Shown piece by piece: positions 33,048-42,699 of a stretch of DNA of 64,000 nucleotides. Numbering within the stretch: position 1 is the stretch's first letter; the number at the start of each line of letters is the position of its first letter. The translations under genes and the position numbers were made by a program. The notes under the pieces were generated by a model that was not told the origin of the DNA, searched no databases, and saw only the letters and a program-made list of their open reading frames with translations. Source of the DNA: Penicillus capitatus (lineage: Eukaryota > Chlorophyta); the NCBI GenBank assembly GCA_965649825.1, contig OZ287700.1, positions 248,001 to 312,000 of the forward strand, given 5' to 3'.

Positions 33048-33899
33048 CCTTTTCTCGCGTCCTTTAGAAAGACGGTCTGTTGTCTTGTGACGGTTTTTGG
33101 TACGAAGGATGGCTAGATGTGAATCGACGGGATGGACATCGAACGAGAAACTCGCCGGTACGTACTGGGATGCATCATCCACCACTTACTGTCAATGTGT
33201 CTACAGCGGCAACGGCCGGTCGATGACACCCCTGCTGCGGCAAGATGGATGCCAAAGAGCTAGCTCCACACGTGGTGCGATTCGGCGAGGGACGGGGGCA
33301 ATGGGTAAAGGAAAGCTTGGTTGGATGTAGGCACGTTTCGTAATACAAACCCGAATGTCAAGGAAGATAGATTCATGAAAACTGAGTGATGTGTTGTTAC
33401 GTACGGCACATCTGGAAATCACTGTCTCGCCTGCAAAGGGCTCAGGCAATCGAATCTTATAATCTCCTCATACGTTAAGATCTTCGGCGAAAAACGAGCG
33501 GCCGTGCCACTCAATTTTTCGATTCAATGCAGATACCTGTCGATACGAAGTCAGCAAGGGGAAAGGTGCTGTTCTGTTGCAGGGGCTTGAACGCAACAAC
33601 TTCGTTCGACGGCATCCGGTTACCAGCGCAAGAAATTTAGCAGAATGATGGATCCCCACCCCCTCTTGCCCGAAATGCTGTTCCAGAATCGATTCATAAC
33701 AAGAAGCGCAGATCATCAGATGGCTGCCGACAAGGACGGTATCCACGTTCACCGCTTCGCTGCATCGTGTCGTTCATGACGCGTCTCACTCCATCGACTT
33801 TATCACACAATAGCACCCCGCTCCACCCACCCACCAGCAACAGCTCGCTTGCACACGCGTCGTTTTCTGCATCGCTTCTGTCGTCGAGGCTGGTGATCC
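33048..33899. other. Array spacer (852 bases)
   Basis: Between copies F and G. No supported gene. Confidence 0.35.
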
Positions 33900-34670
33900 T
33901 TATTTCAAAACGGCAACCCAGCGGACCTCAATTTTGCATTCTGCTGATAAAAATGTGTACGGATCGAGATGGGTTCCTCTCAGACAGTAAAGGTCGACCA
34001 CACTGAGATGCTGTACGATACGCTGCCCTTCGATGCGGAAGACTCTTCGCATCTTGTCCTTCATTTCCTGAAACTCGATGAGACCAGCATCCGGGTAGGC
34101 CACACAAAAATCGAAAGCCGCTTGAGGATGAACCCCCAGACATCTGCGCCGAATCTCCCGAACGCGTGGAAGCACGGCAACGCGTTGCTGAATGACATCG
34201 ATCGTCGTTCTCGGCATCTCGCGCTTTAAATAATCCCCGAGAACGGCAATCCACAAAATTCTGTCCTCCTCTTTGGTAAATTCCGCAGTCCCAATCTTCA
34301 GTTTCTTGAGCAGTAACTGCTTTCTCTTGATCATTCTCTTGCGAAATTCTCTATTTTCGGACGTCTGTTGGCGTTTCTCTTGTACAGCTTGATGCAGATG
34401 TGCCACCTCGGCTGTCAAAAAGACCCGTTTGCAATAACGGTTGCGCTCGTCGCCTCTGTGTCTCACATGCGACGAGGACAGCAGCAGTAAATCCATCTGA
34501 TGGTAAGCATAGAGCTGCATCGCCGTTTCCTCAGACGTGTACTTCAAAACGCTTTCGCTTTGCACTTTCTTACAGCATCGAGCGCACAAAATACTTAATG
34601 CGATTCTGTCGATGCTACCTCGTACGGGAAGCTTACAGAGGACACATCTCTTCGGCCTCCATTTCAACAT
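33900..34670 (-). CDS. Cys-rich CPGAHP family protein, copy G (array member 5), C-terminally short
   Basis: Intronless, 256 aa. Cluster CVLC, then 17 residues, then CARCC. A basic stretch RKRMIKRKQLLLKKLKI precedes LGDYLKREMP. Core: PRVREIRRRCLGVHPQAAFDFC, AGLIEFQEMKDKMRRVFRIE, RIVQHL. TPLE is replaced by THLD, and the protein ends soon after without the C-terminal element. First gene of the array in transcription order; its start faces the divergent choline-transporter gene 199 bases away. Confidence 0.75.
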   Translation of the reverse strand: MLKWRPKRCVLCKLPVRGSIDRIALSILCARCCKKVQSESVLKYTSEETAMQLYAYHQMDLLLLSSSHVRHRGDERNRYCKRVFLTAEVAHLHQAVQEKRQQTSENREFRKRMIKRKQLLLKKLKIGTAEFTKEEDRILWIAVLGDYLKREMPRTTIDVIQQRVAVLPRVREIRRRCLGVHPQAAFDFCVAYPDAGLIEFQEMKDKMRRVFRIEGQRIVQHLSVVDLYCLRGTHLDPYTFLSAECKIEVRWVAVLK

Positions 34671-34869
34671 GGCTGCAAATAGACCGCGTGGGATGACAAG
34701 ACGTGATGACAGTCCACGGCCAAACCGAAAGGTCTTCAGGGCAATTGTCCCGTCCGTGTGAGAACAGACGCATTCATTGAATGCTCTTGATGTACGTCAT
34801 TCCATCGATCGAACGCCCATCGATCGTTCTGCAGATTTCGAGCAGAGGCGAAAGAAACCCATTGCCGAC

Positions 34870-37634
34870 ATGGGGTGCTGCGGAGACGGCGATGCGACTG
34901 CGCTCAAACACCACGTGTGTGTATCCCTCCTCGACTCAGACGAAGGTGTCGTTTCAGGGTATCGTCCAGCAACGTCGATGCCGAGATGTGCTGTGGCTAC
35001 TGGTCTTCATTGCGTTTTGGATCGGCATGTTCGCCGTGTGTGGCGTCGGTCTATCCAAAGGCAAGGAACGACGTGCGCTCTTCTGTCAAGGCGCTGCATT
35101 TAGGCAACCTTGAGCGTCTCGTCTATGGATACGATTCGTACGGTTTTCTCTGCGGAACGGATAACAAGGGAGCATTCGGTGAGGAGGATGGACCAGATCT
35201 GAGCGCGTATCCGAAGCTCTATTATCTGAATGCGATTGAGTTGCTGGATTCGATGCATTTCAAAGCGGCTAAGCGCATCTGTGTCAGCGAATGTCCCAGT
35301 GTCGACGATGTCTGTGACGCACTGGCCAATCCTCTCTGTACCGAAGCGAACCGCTTCCGGCAAGGCGACGTTATAACTGAAACCGACAACATCTCATAGA
35401 TCCAACCTGCACAGGTGTCCTTACTACCGAGTCGCCGAGAAAGAAATCTACAACCACCTTCGCGACGTCGACACATGGCATTCGTCTTACTACGCCGAGC
35501 TCGCCACGTTTTCCGACGCCAATCGCTCATGCGACGGAACCTTCGCTGAGGAGGTGTGTGGGTCCTGTGCACCAACGCATGTACTCAATTTAACGGCGCT
35601 TTGAGTAGATCCTCTCGGATTTTGATGATGGAGGGAGCATATGTGGACAGCTCTATCAGGCGGAGAGCGTCTTGCCCGGATCCGGACCATGCTATCCCGT
35701 TTGGACGGAGACAGTTGACTACTTCAACAGGCAAACGATATCTGCCGCAATGTATGCCTTCTGGATATAGCAGTCGCCTGCGTTTTAGGTGCTTTCCAAA
35801 ATTTGATGCCGATCTGCGGCAGAACTTGACGGGTGAACTCGGCAGTAGCTTAACGTCCTCGACGTTCTCGGCAGTGAAAGAAGAGTTCGGTGGAACGGGC
35901 GAACGGGTTCAGCGCTACGTTGCGGATATTACGAAGGGATGGCTGATCATTTTCGTCGGCGGTCTCTGTACCGCCGTCCTCATTGCCATGGTAACCACCT
36001 TCCAGACGACGGATATCGACCATTCGAGTGCACACCTCTCAGATCTGGCTCTTAATCCTGCGGTACTTTGCCGGGCTGATGGCATGGGCGACCATCTTCG
36101 CCGTCAACGCTGCGTTCATCGGATGCACCGTCTTTGCCTTCGCCCGATCTGGAAGATTAGGCGAAATGGGCTCCGTTGGCGCCGTAAGAATTTCCTCCTC
36201 TCGGGCACAACCCCACCCACCCCGTTCGCGTTTCCTAGTCTATCTCGAGCGCCATTCCTAAAGACGAGGACCCGACGGATGACGAGAGGCAGATTTGGTT
36301 CTATGTCTCCATCGTCGCTGCCGTGTTGACTCTTCTCCTTCTTCTCCTCACCCTACTCATGATCAAACGCATTCGGATCGCCGTTGCCATCATCAAAGTC
36401 TCCCCGCATCCATCTGCCACGACCCCTTTGCATCTGGCATCTAGGTTGCCTGTCAAGCCATCAGCACTATGCCCACGCTGCTCTTCTTCCCTCTTCTTCC
36501 TTTTCTGCTGGAAGTCGGACTCGTTCTCTACTTCGTCTTCATCTCTGCCATGCTCTACAGCGCAGGCGATCTCGTGCCGAAGCTCAGCGAGGCGTCTCAC
36601 ACAACCGACATTCGCTTTGGCATCAATACCTCATCTCTTGCCCTGGAGACACCATCGCCAGAGGGGCACAACATCACGGGAGACATCTCCAGGGAAGCGT
36701 GCGCCTTGGATCCGAACTGTTACTATACTGTTGAGTGGGATAACGCTCTCAAGTATATGTTTCTCTATCACCTTTTCGGTCTCCTCTGGACCAATCAGTT
36801 CATCATTGGACTCGGATACGTCGCCATTGCCGGAGCCGTTGCCAATTTCTACTGGTCTCGGGCGGATCCAAGCTCCAGCAGCTTCTCTCCCGTCCCGAGA
36901 TCGATACACAACACCTTCCGTTATCACTTAGGCAAGAAATCCTCGGCTGCGATCGACCACATGCCCTCCTCTGTGTTGTAGGATCCATCGCATTGGGTTC
37001 TCTCATCGTGGCCATCGTTCAGTTTGTTCGTCTGCTTCTCGAGTACATCGATCGCAGGACCAAGAAGATGCAAGAGAAGGGAAATGCCGTTCTCCAGTAC
37101 ATTATGTGCTGCTTGAAGTGTTTTCTGTGGGTACTGGAGAGGATTATCAAGTTCATCAACCGCAATGCTTACATCATGGTCGCCGTCAAAGGCACAGGCT
37201 ACTGCCAGTCTGCCGGAAGGGCCGTTTCTCTCCTCATCTCCAACGCCCTGCGCCTTGTGGCTGTCAATGTCATTGGCGATGTCTTGCTGTGGTTGGGGAA
37301 GCTAACCGTCACCGGCGGCTGTGGCCTGGTTGCCTTTCTCATGTCCAATTCAGACTACTACACCAATGAAGATGCTCATCCTGATACCTACCTCTCCAGT
37401 CCACTCATGCCCATCGTGATCTCGCTGCTGGTTGGATACGTCGTGGCAGAGCTGTTCTTTGAAGTGTTCGAGATGACGATCGATACCGTTCTCTTGTCTT
37501 TCTGCGAGGACTGCGAATCGCATAACGGCATTCCTGTCTATGCGCCGCCACTGCTCATGACGGCCATTGGTCAGTCCAAAGCGTGGCATGAGCGCCGAGA
37601 GATGAAGGGCGGCAACGATGGGGCCCATTTGTGA
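34870..37634 (+). CDS. Choline transporter-like protein (CTL / SLC44 family)
   Basis: Multi-pass plasma-membrane or organellar transporter. Ten exons (34870-34914, 34958-35060, 35104-35359, 35415-35553, 35609-35730, 35789-35990, 36043-36183, 36239-36397, 36445-36931, 36982-37634) give 768 aa. Hallmarks in order: MGCCGD, VYGYDSYGFLCG, PCYPVWTETVDYFNRCFP, GWLIIFVGGLCTAVLIAM, PTLLFFPLLPFLLEVGLVLY, WTNQFIIGLGYVAIAGAVAN, NTFRYHLGSIALGSLIVAIV and a C-terminal NRNAYIMVAVKGTGYCQSA. Four of nine introns (35061-35103, 35360-35414, 35731-35788, 36932-36981) can only be read as GC-AG with donor GCAAG or GCAAA. None of the nine carries the TCACTC motif, in contrast to nearby genes. Confidence 0.93.
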
Positions 37635-37707
37635 ACGCCTTAATGACAAGCATTTAATACATTTGTCACGCTCTTCGCTTTCTGTACGGGCGGCGGGCTG
37701 CTTCAGT

Positions 37708-38580
37708 ATGAATGTAAACGAACGCGATGTCTGGCTCCTGGTCGAAATGGTGAATGTGTCATTGAAGGGTCTCCATCGTCTTCAGCGTGCGGCTGCTTTG
37801 CAGGGCTATTCCGAGAACAGGGCCAGAAAGGCTCTGCTATTCTCGCGCCGTGGGACAATTAGCGACGCTGTGGGTTGGTTGGCTGATCACGAAAGCGACC
37901 CAGATATCGATGCCCCCATTTCCGAACAGGACCTCGAACGCGGCCGCAACTACGCTTTGGGAGTGGCGTCATCCAGTACGAGTGGATGCCCTGTCGTGGG
38001 CGTTCCATCTCTCAGCGGTTCCTTGCCACTCGTTGTCCATCCCGACGGTACATCTCCTATGCGATCCACACCATCTGTCTAAGGCATATGCCAGGGGAGG
38101 AATCGGCAGCGCTGGTCATTGGTGTGAGTGGCGAGTGTAAGGTGGTGCTAGTGGTGCCCAGAGAGCTGAATCTGACGCCTGGCAAACTGGGCAGTCAATG
38201 TGCTCACGCCTCAATCGGCATTTATCGAGTTCTCACTCTTTTGGCAATGTGTGAGATGATGACCATTGCGTCCTGTAGTTAATGCTCACGAATCAAGTCC
38301 CGTGGCTGTCCGCTTGGGAGTCGCAGGGAGAGAAGATGGTGATCTTGGGAGTCGAACACGCAAACACATTGGACACATTAATGGAACAGGCATTGACAAA
38401 GACCCTCCTCGTCTACACCGTACCTTCTCACACATCTATAAGAGTGACCGTAACCGTCTGGCACACCAGGTCAATGACGCCGGCCTGACGGAGGTGCAAC
38501 CGGGTACACAGACCGTGTTGGCGATCGGCGGCTTAGCCGAAGTGGTTGATGAAGTGACAGGTCATCTCAGCATCTACTAA
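37708..38580 (+). CDS. PTRH2: UBA-domain peptidyl-tRNA hydrolase 2 (PTH2)
   Basis: Releases tRNA from prematurely dropped peptidyl-tRNA. Exons 37708-38047, 38095-38228, 38279-38419 and 38470-38580 give 241 aa. Residues 20-60 form a UBA-like domain (GYSENRARKALLFSR, VGWLADHESDPDID). The PTH2 fold follows: ECKVVLVVPRELNLTPGKLGSQCAHASIG, WESQGEKMVILGVEH, and the C-terminal NDAGLTEVQPGTQTVLAIGG with active-site Asp and Thr-Gln. Catalytic Lys/His positions are visible in GKLGSQCAHA. Introns 38229-38278 and 38420-38469 carry strong recurrent motifs. It begins only 73 bases after the CTL stop codon, same strand. Confidence 0.9.
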
Positions 38581-38845
38581 TCGCACGCATTCAGCTAGAG
38601 GAATTTATCACCGATCACTGTTTTGTCTTCGATGACGTCTCACTCTTTGTGATAGAAACACACATGCGTGCAGCAGAAATGATCATTAGGCTCTTATGGC
38701 GATGTGTCCAAGGCAGCGTCGAAGCATAAATGTGCACAGAAAGAATGAAATAAACAACGAATGGAAACCACGGACGACCACCTCAGTCAGGATCAAAAAC
38801 AATCCAACCCATCCCTCTGCACCACAGCATTGCAGATCATTTTGA

Positions 38846-40557
38846 TCACAGGATGCATCTTACGCTCTTTCTCAGGGCACTGGGTGTTGCATAGCTATAG
38901 CCTTGGAAGGCCTGAAAGACATTCGGATGATTTGGAGTGCTACAAGGACTGTCCACTGCTGGCATGTTTCGAAATCGTTTATCCACGTTGCCTACGGTAT
39001 CACCATCGTCGATATGGTCTGGACAGAAGTGTGACCTCTGTTGCTGTACTTGTGTGCGTTTTTGACTCGGGCTGAAAAGGAGAGGCGACACAGCGCCGTT
39101 CGATCTCATCCCATTTCACTTTCTTAAAGAAAGGATGCGATCGAATCCGCTCTCCATTTCGCTGTCTCTCGGCGGCGTCTTTGCAAAGAAGGCCTTGTAT
39201 CAAACTCCATGCTGGATCACTACAGTATCCTGCGCAACAGACAGCGCGGCTCAGGTGGGGTCAGGGAGGAAGCGGCAGGCACATACGTGGTTTGCGAATC
39301 TTCCCTGCGGTAATTCTGTTCATCAGCTTCTTTCTGTCCGTTTCTGTGATTTCTGTTTTTTTATTGGGGTAATCAAACGGCGGCTCTCCGTTAATCATTT
39401 CGTACACTAAGATCCTGCATGGACAGCAACCGTGTGGTCAGGCACGCTTCCGTTCATGGTGTGATACCCACCCAATGCTCCACCAGTCCACTGCTGCTGT
39501 GTGTTCTTTGCCGTGTATCACTTCCGGTGCCATGTACTGTAAGGTTCCCACAAAACTGCTGGCTCGAGTCTCGCCGTTTTCCACGTTTTCTTTGCTCAAG
39601 CCAAAGTCTGTTACTTTGATGTGACCATCTCGATCCATCAGAACATTCTCCGGTTTCAAATCTCGGTGCAGAATTCTTTGGCCGTGCAAAAAACTGACGG
39701 CCGAAATCAGCTCGGCGGCGTAGAATCGTGTCTGCTGCTCCGTAAAGCATCCCTACATGTCCACACCCACTCACACACCTCCCGGCGCATCCGAGGCCGA
39801 CCTTCTGATAGAGCTGATAGAACAAATGCCCCCCGGTGAGAAACTCCAGAATCAAGTACAGCTTGTGCTTGGTCTGCAACGGCACGATCAGAGAAAGCAA
39901 ACGCGCCGCCGTGGCTGACTTGGAAAGAAAAGTACAGTTGGACAATGTATGGATGCTTGAGGGATGTGAGACAGTCGCGTTCGGACCATACGTACTGAGC
40001 ATGGTCCTTTTCCAAAATGCTTTCTTTCTTCATCACTTTCATCGCGTAGATCTGTCCAGAATCTTTTTTCTTGACTTGAAAAACCTGTCGGACGGGATGC
40101 GGGGAGAGATGGCTTGGTGGGATGGCAGGGGTACTTTGCCGAAGGCGCCTTGTCCAATGACGGCCAGGATTTCGAAATCCGATGGGCCCAGTTTCGCCGC
40201 ACCCGTCTCGGCCTCTTCTTCGATGGTGCAGGAATGTCTGAGAGAGACGCTGAGAGGCTTTTCGGTGGCCGATTGCATCGTCTGTTCTTCTGGGATGTCA
40301 TCAAGACTGATGACGGAACGGCTGCGTCGATGGTCGAAGGAATTTTCGCGCTGCCCGTGTTCAAACACATCGTCGAAGCTCAGCTCATCACCCGCCGAGA
40401 CCACGGTGCCTTGTGTCTCTTCCTTTGGACTCTTGGGAGCCGTTGTGCGAAAAGGCGTGGTGTCGTGGGCTGGAGACGACAGTGGCACAGCCGAGTACCG
40501 ATTCCACGATGCGCCGCCACTTGCATTCTCCCATGGAGACACAGCAGCGTCCGACAT
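38846..40557 (-). CDS. AGC-family serine/threonine protein kinase
   Basis: Seven exons (40135-40557, 39920-40084, 39802-39873, 39472-39752, 39287-39414, 39050-39229, 38846-38991) give 464 aa. The 120-residue N-terminus is Ser/Glu-rich and disordered. The kinase core has GQGAFGKVFQVKK (P-loop), AMKVMKK (VAIK Lys), LHRDLKPENVLMD, VTDFGLSKE, SSFVGTLQYMAPEVI and VDWWSIG. The AGC tail includes HPFFKKVKWDEIERR, SPFQPE and the hydrophobic motif FQGYSYATPS, so S6K/PKA-like regulation by PDK1 is likely. The exact substrate class cannot be told. Introns 38992-39049 (GTCACACTTCTG inside) and 39753-39801 show motif fragments. Confidence 0.9.
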
Positions 40558-40712
40558 CAGGCTCGATGATAAGAAAGGCAAATTGGGCGTTGCGTTAGGG
40601 ACGCGGTGAGGTGACACATCTCGCTGTCATCGATCACCGTGACGTAACCCTGCCTTCACGCAGTGGACGCTGTTTGCAGTAGTAGGGACGACGCAAAGGA
40701 TACCGTGGCGTC

Positions 40713-41351
40713 ATGCGTGTTGCGTTTCGTTGGTTTGCGGCGTGGTGGTGTCTCTGTGTTGCGACGGTTGTCCAATGCGAGTGGTGTGGGAATGAAGACT
40801 GCTACGATATCCTTAAGTACTACGATAGACGCTCTCCGCTGTGCCGATTCTCTGTGTTGAACGGGTAGAGTGACTCAGAGGGCGACCACTGCCGAAATCC
40901 GAAGCGCCTACAGAAAACTCTCCCTACAGTATCACCCAGTCACGCACTCCACTGTGTGCCGTGCCCATTGAGTGATCGATGGTGTGATGTGACAGGATAA
41001 GAACAAAGCGGCGGGTAACACAGACGACAGGTTCCGTCGCATTGCGACGGCCTATGCCATTCTGAGCGACGAGAGAAAGCGAAGCAGATACGATTATGCC
41101 ATTCGAAATCCTGAGGGATGGATCGACGAGGATGGGAACTATAACGACGAGCCAGGATCGCTCGATTATAATATCGTCTTGGTGTGCATACTTGTGGGAT
41201 GCATGTTCTTTGCCGCCGCAATAAGGTGGATCACATATCAAGTAAGCACCATGGCATATGTGATCTAATTGATCCACCATGGGATCAGGAGTTTTGGGGC
41301 GGCGCTCCAGCGAAGACGAAAAAGAGTAAAAAGAATGGAAAGAAAACGTAA
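40713..41351 (+). CDS. Membrane-anchored DnaJ protein (DNAJC25-like)
   Basis: Exons 40713-40816, 40869-40938, 40996-41241 and 41289-41351 give 160 aa. A signal peptide or anchor (AFRWFAAWWCLCVATVVQ) is followed by the J domain: NEDCYDILKVTQRATTAEIR, SAYRKLSLQYHPDK, AYAILSDERKRSRYDYAI. The HPD motif is split by intron 40939-40995 (HP|D). A TM segment (YNIVLVCILVGCMFFAAAI) and a Lys-rich cytosolic tail end the protein, as in ER-membrane DNAJC25. The HPD-splitting intron starts GTCACGCACTCC and ends GGTGTGATGTGACAG, a long imperfect inverted repeat. Confidence 0.88.
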
Positions 41352-41522
41352 TAATCGTCTTTGCGCTTCATATGCGAAAAAGGTTTCTGACTTCAAGACA
41401 CGCTTAAAATGCATTCTTTTTAACAAAAGAGTATGGCTGTCACATCATTGTCGGATCCGTCTGGAAGGCTTCGATGGCTCAACGGGTGTCATCTTTGTTC
41501 CGAAGAGTGACGTCGTCGCTCT

Positions 41523-42665
41523 TCATCCACTTTGGCGGAAATCGGGCCATTGGAAGACCAGAGCGACTGCGAGAAAGGCTGCCGTATTGACAATGACCGG
41601 CAGACGATCATCCGTTCGTGCGATGATTGGACCCAGTCCCAAATTCACAAACAGAATCAGCCATAGAGGTGAGAAGACCAGAATCCAGCCCAGTCGCTGA
41701 TAGAGAGCCTCTGTCGTACGACACGCGTTCGTTAGTTGGCAGACAGGAGAGAGATTGCCGACCTGCATCTAGTTTGGATGAGAAGCCGAGGACAACGCCT
41801 CCGGCCAGGGATACCCACAGTGTTGCCAGAAACTGATCGGTGGATAGACCGGGAACGACGCCGCAGCCTTCGGGCCGCGCCAGGCACACTTTTAAGCTGT
41901 CGACAATACCATCCACCGCTGCAGCCTCACCCTAGTGTCCAAGACGGCGCTCTGTCAAGCGGTCTCCCTTTGTTGTCGATATAGGTACACCTCTTGGCGA
42001 ACGAAGAAGAGATTTCCGAACCGTGACTGCAGTTCCACCCAAAACGGTCGCTTGAGTTTTGCCTGGATATCATCTCCGATGTACCGGAATGCAACGATGT
42101 TGGGGGATGAAGGATCGAAAGCCACAATCACAGTCTTATCATCTGGCTTCCACGCCTCACTGTGTGACATTCACGACAAAGAGTGAGAAGACGTAGCCGG
42201 GTGACCCACCGGATATCGGATTCCGTGAGACGCAATTCTCCTTGGTATCCAGAAAGGAGACGAATGCGCCATCCCGTATCTCTAGACCGTGTGATCAGAG
42301 AGCAGACGAAAAAAGAGTGAGATACTGTTCGAATTGGATGAGAGCGTCGTTTGTTTGCTGTCTCTTTCCTGTCGGTATCACTTTTGCGGCATCCAACTAC
42401 ACAGCCATCACCTCATATGCCTTCCGGAAGATCTCACTCATCACACAATCGCGTTTTGAGAGGACAGGGCGTCGGTGAGCGATGCCTGGGCATCGACGAC
42501 GTGACAACCGAAAAGCAAGAGACCTGTCAAGCATCCTCCACACAGAGCCCGTCCCCATTCCACGCAGCGCCCTTGCTGATCGTTATGTCGCCGAAGGGCC
42601 GACGCTCGTGGAGCAGAGGGTCGCGTCGGGGCGGCGATCGGAATGCGCGTCGTTGATGCCATCAT
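41523..42665 (-). CDS. TPM-domain (TLP18.3/Psb32-type) plastid thylakoid lumen protein
   Basis: Exons 42447-42665, 42326-42396, 42210-42281, 41991-42159, 41763-41931 and 41523-41710 give 295 aa (323 aa if the upstream ATG at 42749 is used). The N-terminus is Thr/Pro/Arg-rich without acidic residues, then a hydrophobic stretch ending CHVVDAQA, an AxA-type lumen cleavage site. The TPM domain holds EAWKPDDKTVIVAFDP and RPFWVELQSRFGNLFFVRQE. Two C-terminal TM helices (FLATLWVSLAGGVVLGF, WILVFSPLWLILFVNLGL) match plant and algal relatives. Family members take part in photosystem II repair. It is the strongest plastid marker in the window. Introns 42160-42209, 42282-42325 and 42397-42446 contain the recurrent motif. 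Confidence 0.82.
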
Positions 42666-42699
42666 CAAACGCGATTCATCACCGCCGTCGTTCGAAACG
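42666..42699. promoter_or_regulatory. Minimal divergent spacer, TPM gene / polyphosphate kinase
   Basis: Only 34 bases separate the chosen start codons. If the alternative TPM start at 42749 is used the reading frames overlap. Promoters must lie within the coding ends. Confidence 0.3.

Noticed and set aside
35731-35788. GT-AG alternative (37 nt) for the choline-transporter intron
   Set aside because: It keeps frame but inserts eight residues into the conserved NRCFP motif; the GC-AG form restores it.
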